From Pseudobdellovibrionaceae bacterium (GTDB lineage Bacteria; Bdellovibrionota; Bdellovibrionia; Bdellovibrionales; Bdellovibrionaceae): a stretch of 64,000 bases of DNA. Shown piece after piece: positions 36,531 to 46,025 of this stretch (position 1 is the stretch's first letter; each line of letters opens with the position of its first letter). The position numbers and the translations under genes were made by a program. The stretch lies in NCBI GenBank assembly GCA_021731025.1, contig JAKFYD010000015.1, positions 1 to 64,000 of the forward strand, written 5' to 3'. The notes under the pieces are model-generated. The model was not told the origin of the DNA. It saw only the letters and a list, made by a program, of their open reading frames with translations, and did not search any database.

Positions 36531-37061
36531 CTAAAACCAGCGTGCGAAGAGTTGCATGTATCCATGATAGCCAATTTCAATCAGGGATAGCATCAGCCAT
36601 GACCATAGGCTCAGCAAAAGGCTCATCATGAAAATTTGGCTGATAACCTTTAATGAGTGGAGCGTAAATGGATTTTGTTCTTCCAAATTTGCTGATTGAA
36701 ATTTTTGTTTTTGCGAAAGGCCTTGAGCTAAGGCGATCCGGTGAGCCATTTCCAGTTTGTAGAAGTGCACTCCCACCAAAATTTTTTCATTTTTTTCGGG
36801 GTCAAGGCGAGTCACAATCGCGTGACAGGCCATTTGTTTTCCGCCGGGAACAGCGAATTGAACTTTGATGACCTCGCCAAGAAGAGGGCAAAGGTCTTCC
36901 GGAGCCAAAAAACCTAGACCGGTTAAAGAAACATTGCGGATTTCGGTGCCTTCTTCCCAGGGAATTTGTCGGGGTCCTGCAACGCGAATCAATTCATCAT
37001 CCTGGGTGTCCAAAATATATCGGGGGGACCGTGCGTGATAGCGGGCAAGACCTTGAGTCAT
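36531..37061 (-). CDS. PilZ domain protein with C-terminal membrane segment
   Basis: A 176-residue protein. The N-terminal RSPRY, the NVSLTGLGF segment and LVGVHFYKL are the PilZ pattern for c-di-GMP binding, although the RxxxR motif is only approximate. A membrane segment spans about residues 140-163. The order soluble sensor then membrane tail fits a c-di-GMP effector at the inner membrane. The basic residues in the first motif (RYHARSPRY) could bind the ligand. No partner gene is adjacent. Confidence 0.75.
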   Translation of the reverse strand: MTQGLARYHARSPRYILDTQDDELIRVAGPRQIPWEEGTEIRNVSLTGLGFLAPEDLCPLLGEVIKVQFAVPGGKQMACHAIVTRLDPEKNEKILVGVHFYKLEMAHRIALAQGLSQKQKFQSANLEEQNPFTLHSLKVISQIFMMSLLLSLWSWLMLSLIEIGYHGYMQLFARWF

Positions 37062-37253
37062 ACGTTAATGGATCGGAGGAAATTCTTGGGAACCTTAGCT
37101 ACAGACTCTGATCTTTGTGTTAAAATTTTTTCGAATCTGAAAAAGGCAGCGCGAAAGACCCTTAAAACCTTAACGGAAACCTGACTCAAAATGAGAAAGC
37201 GAAACGTGACTTTAAATCGATTTTAAGGTCGAATTGAATGGGGTTATAGATCT

Positions 37254-39401
37254 ATGGAAAAAAAGGGACAAAAAAATCTTAAGAAGCGTCAAAAGAAAAT
37301 TGCTGATCACCCTTTGACGTCAGCGACGGAATTCACCAACCGTGAAATGGGCTGGTTGAATTTTAATCGAAGAGTTTTGAGTGAAGCCCAAGATTCACGA
37401 ACGCCTTTGTTAGAAGCCATTAAATTTTTATCAATTTGTGGTTCTAACATGGATGAATTTTTTATGAAGCGGGTGGGTCGTCTTAAAAGACATTTGGCGG
37501 TCGGTTTAACGCCAAAATCTTCGGATGGTCAAACACCGATCGAGCAGCTGAACATGATTCGTGGCTTTGTAAGACCCATGCTTCAGGAAATGGCGAAATG
37601 TTTCGACCAACTTAAAAGTAAACTCGATCAAGAAAAGATTTTATTGCTGACCTGGCAACAGCTGATTGAAAAAGAAAAAGATCAGATTCGAAAGTATTAC
37701 CTCAAAAATGTTTTTCCGGTTTTAACCCCACTTTCGGTTGATCCGGGCCATCCCTTTCCCTTTATTTCTAATCTTTCAACCTCACTAGGAGTCACACTGA
37801 AACATCCCGAGCGAGAGGAGAAATTCTTTGCTCGAGTTAAAATTCCTAAAGTTCTGCCCCAGTGGATTCGTGTGGAAAACGAGCGTGGCGCCCAGGCTTT
37901 TATCAGTTTGCTCGAAGTTATTCGGGAAAATCTTTCGACGTTGTTTCCCTCCATGCATGTTCTTAACGTTATGCCCTTTCGCTTAACTCGAAATGCCGAT
38001 ATCGATAGAGATGAAGAAGATGCTGAAGATCTACTGGAACTTATCGAAGAAGAATTGCGACAGCGTCGATTTGCTGAAGTCGTTCGCTTGGAGCATGGCC
38101 CTAATCCTGATCCATGGATGTTGAAGTTTTTAATGGAAGAGCTCGAGCTGACGGATGAAGATCTTTATGAACATCCCGGAGAGCTGGATTACACCGGGCT
38201 CAACATTATTGGGGAACTAAATGTTCCTCACTTAAAATATGAAGCTTACGTCGCTGGCGTGCCGGGGCCTTTTGCTGACGAAGCTCAATCTATTTTTTCC
38301 ATTATTGATCAGCAAGATCATCTTTTGCATCATCCTTACGAAAGTTTTCGGTTGACTGTCGAAAGATTTATTCGCGAGGCTTCACTCGATCCCAAAGTCT
38401 TAGCGATTAAGATGACACTGTATCGCACGGGGGATAACAGTCCCTTCGTTAAAGCTCTGATTCGGGCTGCCGAGCAGGGGAAGCAAGTGGTTTGTCTGGT
38501 GGAATTAAAAGCCCGCTTCGATGAAGAGAGAAATATCTATTGGGCCCAGTCTCTGGAAAATGCGGGCGTTCATGTTGTCTATGGAGTTGTCGGTTTAAAG
38601 ACTCACGCAAAGACTTCTTTAGTGGTGCGGCAAGATGCAGAGGGGCTTCGATGTTACGCGCACATTGGCACTGGCAATTACAATGTCGGTACGGCACGTT
38701 TTTATACGGATTTGGGTTTATTCACTTCGAAAAGTGAAATTACGGATGAGATCGTCGAATTTTTTCATTACCTGACAGGAAGATCTCTTAAAAATAATTA
38801 CGAAAAACTTTTAATTGCACCGGTCAATATGTTTCAAAGATTTAAATCGATGATCGAACGTGAAGGGGAAAATGCAAAAAATGGCAAACCTTCGCAGATC
38901 ATTATTAAATGCAACAATATGGAAGAGATTGATATTGGCCTGGCACTTTATGCGGCTTCTCAAAATGGTTGTGAAATTGATATGATTGTCAGAGGGTTTT
39001 GTTGCTTGCGTCCCGGTATGGTTGGACGTTCCGAGCGTTTGCGGGTGATCTCTATCATCGGCCGTTTTCTTGAACACTCGCGGCTTTATTATTTTAGAAA
39101 TGGAGCGGTTGATCCTTTGGACGGCGAATTCTATATGGGTTCAGCCGATATGATGCACCGAAATCTTTATGCGCGAGTCGAGGCCATCGTTCCCATTTTG
39201 GAGCGCAATTTAAAAGAAAAGTGTTGGGAGATGCTGCAGATCTGTCTTAAGGATCAACGTCAAACTTGGGATATGAATTCCGAAGGTCAATTCCAACAAA
39301 GAAAAGGTGCTGATCCGGGTGTTCATCAAACCTTAATGAATCTTTCGAAATCTCGAGTTAAAATCACCGAGGATCATTCGGGGGAGCAAAGAGAATCATG
39401 A
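37254..39401 (+). CDS. ppk1: Polyphosphate kinase 1
   Basis: A 715-residue PPK1, the usual length. N-terminal EMGWLNFNRRVL, the SNMDEFF segment and the catalytic block (GLKTHAKTS, then YAHIGTGNYN) with the phospho-His in HAK and the second His in AHIG are present. It makes polyphosphate from ATP. The stop overlaps sixA by 4 nt (ATGA). Its location with sixA, ppx and phoU/B/R makes a phosphate/polyphosphate block. The RBS (GGGG) is weak. Confidence 0.97.
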   Translation: MEKKGQKNLKKRQKKIADHPLTSATEFTNREMGWLNFNRRVLSEAQDSRTPLLEAIKFLSICGSNMDEFFMKRVGRLKRHLAVGLTPKSSDGQTPIEQLNMIRGFVRPMLQEMAKCFDQLKSKLDQEKILLLTWQQLIEKEKDQIRKYYLKNVFPVLTPLSVDPGHPFPFISNLSTSLGVTLKHPEREEKFFARVKIPKVLPQWIRVENERGAQAFISLLEVIRENLSTLFPSMHVLNVMPFRLTRNADIDRDEEDAEDLLELIEEELRQRRFAEVVRLEHGPNPDPWMLKFLMEELELTDEDLYEHPGELDYTGLNIIGELNVPHLKYEAYVAGVPGPFADEAQSIFSIIDQQDHLLHHPYESFRLTVERFIREASLDPKVLAIKMTLYRTGDNSPFVKALIRAAEQGKQVVCLVELKARFDEERNIYWAQSLENAGVHVVYGVVGLKTHAKTSLVVRQDAEGLRCYAHIGTGNYNVGTARFYTDLGLFTSKSEITDEIVEFFHYLTGRSLKNNYEKLLIAPVNMFQRFKSMIEREGENAKNGKPSQIIIKCNNMEEIDIGLALYAASQNGCEIDMIVRGFCCLRPGMVGRSERLRVISIIGRFLEHSRLYYFRNGAVDPLDGEFYMGSADMMHRNLYARVEAIVPILERNLKEKCWEMLQICLKDQRQTWDMNSEGQFQQRKGADPGVHQTLMNLSKSRVKITEDHSGEQRES

Positions 39402-39901
39402 ATCTTATCCTTGTTCGACATGCCATTGCGGAAGATCGGGAAGATTTTGCGAAAAAAAATCTTGAAGACAGTCTGCGTCCCTTAACGTCTAAGGGACGAA
39501 AAAAAATGATCAAAGTTTTGGATTGGGCGTCTCCTCATTTGGGTGATGTGGATATGATTGTTTCAAGCCCCTATCTGCGCGCCCTGCAAACGGCTGAAAT
39601 TGTGCAAAGCTATTGGACTAAAATTAAAGTTGATGAGGCCGCCGAGTTGGTGCCCCATAGTCCACCGATAGCCTTTATAAAATGGCTGCAAGCTCACGCA
39701 GCTGATAAAAAAAATGTTGTGGCTGTTGGGCATGACCCCCACTTGTCTTTATTCTTAAGTTACCTGTTGTCCAATAAGAACGAATCTTTCATTGAATTGA
39801 AGAAATCCGGAATTGCCGTCGTCGAGCTCAGTTCCTTCGATCAAATGGAGACAACACCGGCTCAGCTTTTATGGCTAGTGCAGCCCAAGCTTATTGAATA
39901 A
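39398..39901 (+). CDS. sixA: SixA-type phosphohistidine phosphatase
   Basis: A 167-residue histidine phosphatase of the RHG superfamily. VRHAIAED (Arg7-His8) starts the fold, DMIVSSPYLRALQTAE follows, and VGHDPHLS gives the second catalytic His. SixA-like enzymes remove phosphate from His of phosphorelay proteins. Its start codon overlaps the ppk1 stop, and the PPK1 intermediate is a phospho-His, so action on a phosphate-system protein is possible but not shown. Confidence 0.9.
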   Translation: MNLILVRHAIAEDREDFAKKNLEDSLRPLTSKGRKKMIKVLDWASPHLGDVDMIVSSPYLRALQTAEIVQSYWTKIKVDEAAELVPHSPPIAFIKWLQAHAADKKNVVAVGHDPHLSLFLSYLLSNKNESFIELKKSGIAVVELSSFDQMETTPAQLLWLVQPKLIE

Positions 39902-39905
39902 TTTT

Positions 39906-40841
39906 TTAGACAAGGCTCCACAGCAATCCATCGCGCAAGCCGACGCAGGGAATGTGAATCTTATTAAGCCCGGATTGGCGCATAATGGTTTTAACTATAA
40001 ATAGAGCTGGAAGAATAACATCAGCTCGATCGGCACGAAGATTTAATTTTTCTATTCGAGTTTGAATATCAATTTCTGAAAGTTTTTGTGAGATGGCTAC
40101 GAGCTCCGCTAAAGTTAAATAGTTGTTAGGTGTTTTTTCCAACAGGTCTAACTTTAAACGAGCCATGCATTCGAGATTGCCACCGGTTCCCACCGCAAAG
40201 TCCATTGGTAGAGCCGAAATATTTTTAGCGATATGTTGAGATAAATCCGAAGTGAGATCGCCAATTAAAACTTTAAGCGACTTTTCCCCAAGACCCCGTT
40301 TTTTAAGATGATCAAGGAGACGCACTGTTCCCAATGGGAAGCTGGCGGTGGATTTAATTTTCGCATTTTGTGTCAAGGTCAGTTCGACGCTGCCGCCACC
40401 GATATCGATCAGCAAAGCATTGCGCTGATGCAAATCGATCTGATTTTTGACGGCCTGAAATATCAGTTCTGCTTCTTCTTTTCCCGAAATAACATCGATT
40501 TGAATGTGAGATTCTTCTAAAATGGATTTTATAAACTCGTTTTTGTTTTTGGCTTCCCGAACGGCACTGGTCGCAACAGTTCGGCCCGCTTCAACTTTGT
40601 ATTTCTGATTGAGATGCGCAAAGTGAGAAAAAGAGTCGACAGCCGCTTCGAGAGTTTTTTCTGAAATTAAACCATTTTCAAAAACGTCATGTCCTAATCT
40701 TACGGGTGAACGGAACTTTTTGATTTCTTTCATACGGCCATCTTCGTAAGATGCAATCATCATCCTGATTGCATTAGATCCCACATCGATAGCTGACAGT
40801 GTCTGTTTCAATCCCCCTCCGACAAACTTCTTTGATGACAT
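39906..40841 (-). CDS. ppx: Ppx/GppA family exopolyphosphatase
   Basis: A 311-residue protein of the ASKHA ATPase fold. AIDVGSNAIRMMIA is phosphate 1 and IDIGGGSVELT is phosphate 2. Length is the short form without the C-terminal HD domain of E. coli Ppx. It would hydrolyse polyphosphate or pppGpp. It converges on ppk1-sixA with 4 nt between stops, so synthesis and breakdown enzymes are paired. Confidence 0.92.
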   Translation of the reverse strand: MSSKKFVGGGLKQTLSAIDVGSNAIRMMIASYEDGRMKEIKKFRSPVRLGHDVFENGLISEKTLEAAVDSFSHFAHLNQKYKVEAGRTVATSAVREAKNKNEFIKSILEESHIQIDVISGKEEAELIFQAVKNQIDLHQRNALLIDIGGGSVELTLTQNAKIKSTASFPLGTVRLLDHLKKRGLGEKSLKVLIGDLTSDLSQHIAKNISALPMDFAVGTGGNLECMARLKLDLLEKTPNNYLTLAELVAISQKLSEIDIQTRIEKLNLRADRADVILPALFIVKTIMRQSGLNKIHIPCVGLRDGLLWSLV

Positions 40842-40890
40842 AGTTTAAGATTGATTGCAAGTTAAGGCCGATTTCGGCAGGATTAAGAAC

Positions 40891-41946
40891 ATGAATAAAA
40901 TTTGTTTCATATTCTTACTGGGTTTTTCTTTACGAACTCATGCTGCTTTGATTGATAATCAATCAAATTTTGAATCGGATCTCGAAGTCGGCATGATCAT
41001 GAACGTGATCTCGCAACCCACTCCGATGAGAGGGGCGACAGCTTTCGAAATCCCCACAGTCAAAGCAAAATTTGAACTGACTCAAGCGGAGGGGAATTCC
41101 TTTCACTTCACGTTTACAGGAACAGACAATCGGGATAGCAACAGTAAAAAATTTCAGCTTGAGGCCGAGAAAGCTTCGGTTGTCTTAAAGTCTTACTTTC
41201 CATCAACCTTTTGGCTTGAGCTCGGCTTAATCGAAAATCCTTGGAATGAGGTCAGTGAAGAGCTTTGGGATTTTCAATTTTGGGGACCTTCCAGCAATCC
41301 CGCTTTGAATCGCTATAAATATTTGCCCACTTCCGAGATGGGATTCAATGCTCATTGGAATCTTAGCGAGCGTTTTGGGACGACTTTATCGGTAATGAAC
41401 GGGGAATCATCTCTGGAGAATGAACAGGGACCAAAAAAGGATGCTCAAATCATTGTGTGGTATGAAGATGAAACTTGGCAGACCTCGTTTGGCTATCTGC
41501 GTGGATCTTATGAAACCGATGAGCCCGCCATTAGTGAAAAGGAAAGGCAACTTTTCCGTTTAGCCTACATTTGGGAACCCCTACGAATTGCTGTAGAATT
41601 GTACAAAACACGGGATCCTTCTCGGGCCATAACAAGCTTAGGATTGGCTGAAGGTTTGAATTTGAATTCCTATGTCAATCAGTCGATCGAGGGGCAAGGT
41701 GGAAGTTTGACTCTGCATTGGAGGCTGAGCGAAGTTTACACCCTGCGCCTGCGAGAAGATCAATTGAACCCGGCGCTCAAGTTCGACGATGTTGCCGTTA
41801 TTTCCCATATTGCCGCTATTTCGTATGAGCCTTCACAGAGCACCAGTTTTTCACTCATTCTTCTGCAAACGACCCATGGTCTAAACCATTCAAATGCATC
41901 GAAAACAGATGAACGTGCACTTCTGGCTCTGGGAATGCATTTTTAA
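40891..41946 (+). CDS. Exported beta-barrel, porin-like protein
   Basis: A 351-residue protein with a signal peptide ending THA. The mature part is strand-rich with many aromatic and charged residues, no Cys, and the C-terminal residue is Phe (LGMHF), as in outer-membrane barrels. I chose ATG 40891 with AGGATTAAG ahead. It lies directly before phoU-phoB-phoR, so a phosphate or anion porin is a reasonable guess, but the sequence alone does not show it. Confidence 0.65.
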   Translation: MNKICFIFLLGFSLRTHAALIDNQSNFESDLEVGMIMNVISQPTPMRGATAFEIPTVKAKFELTQAEGNSFHFTFTGTDNRDSNSKKFQLEAEKASVVLKSYFPSTFWLELGLIENPWNEVSEELWDFQFWGPSSNPALNRYKYLPTSEMGFNAHWNLSERFGTTLSVMNGESSLENEQGPKKDAQIIVWYEDETWQTSFGYLRGSYETDEPAISEKERQLFRLAYIWEPLRIAVELYKTRDPSRAITSLGLAEGLNLNSYVNQSIEGQGGSLTLHWRLSEVYTLRLREDQLNPALKFDDVAVISHIAAISYEPSQSTSFSLILLQTTHGLNHSNASKTDERALLALGMHF

Positions 41947-42014
41947 CAATAATCTGACAAAAGGTGATTTACTTTTTAATTTAACTGCGATTAATTCCAA
42001 CAGGTGAGGTCTAA

Positions 42015-42680
42015 GTGGAAAGATCAATTGATGCGCAGTTGGATGAATTAAAAAGACAAATCCTGGTTATGGGCGGCCATGTCGAAAAGGCGCTTCATGA
42101 GGTTATACTGGCTCTTTTCAAAAAAGAAGATTTCCGCTTCCAAGCTGTGCACAAAATGGAAGACCAAATCAATGAAGATCAAGTTCGTGTTGATAACTTT
42201 TGCATTCAGCTGTTAGCGAAACAAAGTCCTGTGGCTAAGGATTTGCGCATGATTCTTTCAATCATCAAAATCAATACGGATTTAGAGCGAATGGGAGATC
42301 AAGCCACTAATATTGCTTTCACGGCCCAAGATTATCTTAAAAGAAAGCCGGTTCCCCAAGCTCAGGTTTTAGTGAAAATGTCGGAAGTGGTTCGACATAT
42401 GGTCAAAGAGTCTCTGGATTCGTTTGTTCGTGGTGACGTTGTTCTCGCCAGAAAAATTCTTTTAATGGACGATGAAGTTGATGCCACAAAAAATCAGGTC
42501 TTTAAAGATTTAGCTGAACATATGAAGAAGAACTCTGACGACATTGAAGCTTCTTTGGATGTGATTTTAATGGCTCGGAATTTAGAGCGACTTGGTGATC
42601 ACGCAACCAATATTGCTGAAGATGTTATCTACGCTGTTACGGGACAAGATATTCGCCATGGTGGAATTTATGAACGATAG
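42015..42680 (+). CDS. phoU: Phosphate signalling protein PhoU
   Basis: A 221-residue all-helical protein made of two three-helix repeats. The metal-binding patterns appear as EDQINEDQVRVDNFC-type and EVDATKNQVFKDL in the helices. NTDLERMGDQATNIA and NLERLGDHATNIAED are the two classic repeats. It links phosphate transport to the PhoR kinase. Start is GTG with AGGTGAGG ahead. No Pst transporter genes are in the window. Confidence 0.95.
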   Translation: MERSIDAQLDELKRQILVMGGHVEKALHEVILALFKKEDFRFQAVHKMEDQINEDQVRVDNFCIQLLAKQSPVAKDLRMILSIIKINTDLERMGDQATNIAFTAQDYLKRKPVPQAQVLVKMSEVVRHMVKESLDSFVRGDVVLARKILLMDDEVDATKNQVFKDLAEHMKKNSDDIEASLDVILMARNLERLGDHATNIAEDVIYAVTGQDIRHGGIYER

Positions 42681-43362
42681 GCCACAGGTCCTTGTCGTCG
42701 AAGATGAACAAGAAATTCGCGAGCTGATGGCTTTGCATCTTTTAAGACAAGGCTACAGAGTTCATGAAAGCTCGTCGGTCGAGCAGGCACGAAAACAAGT
42801 GAGTGAAAATAAATTTGATCTTCTTGTTTTAGACTGGATGTTACCTGGACTGAGTGGAGTGGATTTTTTAGAACAGATTCGGCATTCTAAAATTCCTTCG
42901 CGAGTTCTTATGGTGACTGCGAAATCTGAACCTCAGGATATTATCGAGGGACTGGAAAAAGGGGCTGACGATTATTTAACAAAACCTTTTAATCCGGATG
43001 TGTTTATGGCTCGAGTGCGGGCCATACTCCGTCGAGCTGTCGATAAGGCCGATGATAACTCTGAGGAGATTGTGATCGATGGATTAAAGGTCAATTTTGC
43101 GACTTACGATGTTCAACTTCAGGGGGAGAAGCTTCATCTCACGCCCTCCGAGTATAAGCTTTTGTCGATCATGCTTCAGAATCAAGGTCGGGTTTTAACC
43201 AGAGACCGCCTGATTGAAAATATTCAGGGTGAAGGCATCAATGTTGTGGGCCGCACGATTGATACCCATGTCTTTGGGCTTAGAAAAAAATTAAAGGAAT
43301 GGGGAGATCACATCGAAACCATTCGTGGAGTTGGATACCGGGTTAAATTGGATTTAGTATGA
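42670..43362 (+). CDS. phoB: Phosphate response regulator, PhoB-type
   Basis: A 230-residue OmpR/PhoB regulator. The receiver has VVEDEQE, the phospho-acceptor Asp55 in LVLDWMLPG and the KPF switch Lys. The DNA-binding winged helix has LTPSEYKLL and RGVGYR. Start is ATG 42670 with GGTGGAA ahead, overlapping phoU by 11 nt. It couples to phoR by ATGA, forming one operon. Sites were not seen as a standard Pho box upstream. Confidence 0.92.
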   Translation: MNDRPQVLVVEDEQEIRELMALHLLRQGYRVHESSSVEQARKQVSENKFDLLVLDWMLPGLSGVDFLEQIRHSKIPSRVLMVTAKSEPQDIIEGLEKGADDYLTKPFNPDVFMARVRAILRRAVDKADDNSEEIVIDGLKVNFATYDVQLQGEKLHLTPSEYKLLSIMLQNQGRVLTRDRLIENIQGEGINVVGRTIDTHVFGLRKKLKEWGDHIETIRGVGYRVKLDLV

Positions 43363-44828
43363 AGGCAGGCCGTTTCCCCTGGAGAATTTTTCTACGATTT
43401 TTCATTGCCCAGTCTGCAGCATTTAATTTTGTTTTGATTTTTATTTTTTTAATTATTACCCCTTTGACCCACGAAAAAAATAAAACCCTTTGGGTTTTAT
43501 TTGGCACATTTCTCGTCGTCAACACTTTGGTTTCTATACTGACCTCCTTTCGCTTTACTTTCCCTCTTCATCGCCTGCTGATTAAAACATTGCAGATCTC
43601 TCGAAAAAAGAAATCCTTGGAATTGACCGAGGAGCAGGAAGAAGAAGATATCTTTGCTCAAGAAGATCTCGAGTTTGCAGATTTCGAACGAGCTTTGCAG
43701 CGGATTTCCCGCAAATTGAAAAAGAAAAAAGAACAGTTGCAGCGAGAGCGGGATGAAACTCAAGCATTTATGTCCTCGGTCCAAGAAGGACTGCTCATGG
43801 TTGGTTTCGACGAGAAAGTCTTTTATTTTAATTCCCAGTTTGCGACTCATTTTTTGAACTCGTCCAATCTTGGTCAGAAAAATCTCACGCTGACTCAGAT
43901 CTTTCGTATTCCTGAAATTTACGAAAGCTTTCGCCAAGTGATTCGCGAGAAGGCAATTCAGCGGGTGTCAGTGAAAATTGTAACTCAGTTGGACCGATTG
44001 CCACGGGACTTTTCTATTTCCTTAGCTCCACTCAGAAAATACAAATCAGCCGAGATTTATGGGGTATTAATTGTTTTCCATGACATCACGGACATTCGCA
44101 AAGCTGAAAAAATTCGTATTGAATTTGTGGCCAATGCCTCTCATGAACTTCGCACGCCTTTGACCTCCATCAAAGGCTACGTCGAGACCGTAAAAAGTGA
44201 TTTACAGCAAGGAAATGCCAAGGAAGCTATTGGCTTTATGGAGATCATCAGTCGAAATGTAAATCGTTTAATTGATTTGGTTAATGATTTGCTCAGCCTT
44301 TCTCTTCTTGAATCACAACCAGAACTTAAAGTCGAGTCCCTGCATCCGCTGCAGATTTCAGAGCAAGTGATTAACGAACTTTCGATGATGGCTCGTGAAA
44401 AAAATCAGATCATTCATGTCAAAGGGGATGTAACACTTTTCCAGGCCGATCCGCGAAAAGTTGAGCAAGTGCTTAGAAATTTAATCACGAACGCGATTAA
44501 GTACATTCCATCGGGAAAAAATATTTATGTGCATTGGGAAGAAAACGATCATCAAGTCATCCTGAGAGTCATTGATGACGGACCGGGTATCCCCGAAGAG
44601 CACCATGGGCGTCTTTTCGAGAGGTTCTACCGAGTCGACCGGGGACGTTCCCGAGATCAAGGCGGAACAGGTTTAGGCTTAGCAATTGTTAAACACATTA
44701 TGCAAAACCACGGTGGCAGTATTAGCGTGAAGAACGGTCGCGAAAAAGGGGCCGAATTTACCTGCCTGTTTCCCAAAAGAAAAGGGCCAGTCTTACTCTC
44801 TTCCGCCGAGGTGGTCGGTGAGCCTTGA
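43359..44828 (+). CDS. phoR: Phosphate sensor histidine kinase, PhoR-type
   Basis: A 489-residue kinase. Two membrane segments at about residues 15-38 and 44-62, a charged coiled-coil linker, a PAS domain (about 135-245), HisKA with His262 in NASHELRTPL, then HATPase_c with NLITNAIKY, DDGPGIP and GTGLGLAIV. It starts 4 nt inside phoB. The lack of a large periplasmic domain fits PhoR, which senses through PhoU and Pst. Overlaps the RsmB gene by 11 nt. Confidence 0.92.
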   Translation: MKAGRFPWRIFLRFFIAQSAAFNFVLIFIFLIITPLTHEKNKTLWVLFGTFLVVNTLVSILTSFRFTFPLHRLLIKTLQISRKKKSLELTEEQEEEDIFAQEDLEFADFERALQRISRKLKKKKEQLQRERDETQAFMSSVQEGLLMVGFDEKVFYFNSQFATHFLNSSNLGQKNLTLTQIFRIPEIYESFRQVIREKAIQRVSVKIVTQLDRLPRDFSISLAPLRKYKSAEIYGVLIVFHDITDIRKAEKIRIEFVANASHELRTPLTSIKGYVETVKSDLQQGNAKEAIGFMEIISRNVNRLIDLVNDLLSLSLLESQPELKVESLHPLQISEQVINELSMMAREKNQIIHVKGDVTLFQADPRKVEQVLRNLITNAIKYIPSGKNIYVHWEENDHQVILRVIDDGPGIPEEHHGRLFERFYRVDRGRSRDQGGTGLGLAIVKHIMQNHGGSISVKNGREKGAEFTCLFPKRKGPVLLSSAEVVGEP

Positions 44829-45732
44829 AGCCTTTCAAGAATTTTACAAAAATATTTACGAGGAACGTTGGGAAACTCTAAATAAATCTTTGTTGACTCC
44901 GGAGAAGCAGATGGCCCGCTGGAACTCTTGGGCCGGCAATGGTGAAACCTTTGTGGAGCAATGCCAGAAGTATAACTTGGATTCGCGGCGAAAACATTTG
45001 TTGGGAGGTCTACTTTTGTCCTCCGAAAAGGTTGTTCCTCAAAAGACAGAGCGGGACGTGTTGGATTTTTACGTCATGGATCCAGCCAGTGTTTATGCCG
45101 CTCGATCTTTACAGATTAAGGATGGCCAGCGAGTTTTGGATATGTGTGCTGCGCCTGGTGGAAAAAGTTTGATCTTAATTGAAGGTCTAAAAACGTCAGG
45201 TGAAATCATTTGCAATGATCTTTCCGCAGATCGCCGTGAACGTTTAAAAAAAGTTATCCAACAGTATATACCACGTGACATTCGAGATCGTGTTTGGGTG
45301 AAGGGTCAAGACGCAGTTCAATTTGGTTTGCGAGAACCAGAAAGCTTCGATGCCATCTTGTTAGATGCGCCTTGTTCGGGGGAGCGCCATGTGCTGGAAG
45401 ATCCGCGAGCTCTTGCCGAGTGGACACCGCGCCGACCTCGAGGACTGCAACAAAGACAATACTCACTGTTAAGTGCAGCCTTTTTAGCTTTAAAGCCCCA
45501 AGGCTATTTGTTGTATTCAACCTGTTCCATCAATCCTGACGAAAATGATGGCGTCGTGGACCGCCTTCTGGAAAAAAGGGGAATACATATTGAATTGGCA
45601 GATCTTGATGAATCCCTTTTAGAGGGCGCCGAGAAAACAAAATTGGGATTGCTCTTTTTGCCAGATCGTTGTGGCTTTGGCCCGCTTTATGTTTCTCGTC
45701 TTTTTAAACGAAATTCTTTTAAGTTGAAGTGA
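44818..45732 (+). CDS. RsmB/NOP2-type RNA m5C methyltransferase
   Basis: A 304-residue protein. The methyltransferase core has motif I LDMCAAPGGK, motif IV DAPCSGERH and motif VI YSTCSINPDEND, with both catalytic Cys of the RsmB/NSun family. About 100 N-terminal residues precede the core; a NusB domain is absent, so it is shorter than RsmB (430). RNA target unknown. Start GTG 44818 lies 11 nt inside phoR. Confidence 0.92.
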   Translation: MSLEAFQEFYKNIYEERWETLNKSLLTPEKQMARWNSWAGNGETFVEQCQKYNLDSRRKHLLGGLLLSSEKVVPQKTERDVLDFYVMDPASVYAARSLQIKDGQRVLDMCAAPGGKSLILIEGLKTSGEIICNDLSADRRERLKKVIQQYIPRDIRDRVWVKGQDAVQFGLREPESFDAILLDAPCSGERHVLEDPRALAEWTPRRPRGLQQRQYSLLSAAFLALKPQGYLLYSTCSINPDENDGVVDRLLEKRGIHIELADLDESLLEGAEKTKLGLLFLPDRCGFGPLYVSRLFKRNSFKLK

Positions 45733-45947
45733 CCGTAAGTTAACTTGCGATAAATATTAACGGCCTCGATTTCGACATCTTCAATAACTTCGTGAACAGC
45801 GAATCCGGGAACAAAACCTGAATCCATAAGTATTTTTAAGTAAGTTTGCACGACTCGATGAACAAGCTCTCCACCGTCCTCGTGAGGGTTGGCCTCCTCG
45901 TCATGAATTGCATTTTTTAATAAAATTAAAAGTTGATCTTGTTCCAC
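45687..45947 (-). CDS. Small acidic protein of unknown function
   Basis: An 86-residue protein. GTG start with AGGAGTGAT 2-6 nt ahead. The product has an Asp/Glu- and His-rich middle (HDEEANPHEDGGE) and a Lys/Arg-rich end. No domain recognised. Its last 46 nt overlap the end of the methyltransferase gene on the other strand. The good ribosome binding site and biased composition support it as a real gene. It is divergent from the NFACT gene. Confidence 0.55.
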   Translation of the reverse strand: MEQDQLLILLKNAIHDEEANPHEDGGELVHRVVQTYLKILMDSGFVPGFAVHEVIEDVEIEAVNIYRKLTYGHFNLKEFRLKRRET

Positions 45948-46025
45948 ATCACTCCTATCGGCGAATCTTGTGGGCGCTTTACGTCAACCATGGTCTTGTG
46001 GATTTTGGTCAGGCAGATTGGTTCA

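Noticed and set aside
37068-37184. A 38-codon open frame in the gap before ppk1
   Set aside because: It has no ribosome binding site, lies in a region that must hold two promoters, and shows no recognisable feature beyond a basic amphipathic end.
41947-42014. Pho box upstream of phoU
   Set aside because: CTGACA occurs once, but the second half-site at the 11-nt spacing needed for a Pho box is not there.
45687-45732. Treating the 86-residue gene as a false frame because it overlaps the methyltransferase gene
   Set aside because: The overlap is short and at the 3' ends only, and the GTG has a strong AGGAGTGAT site, so I kept it as a gene.
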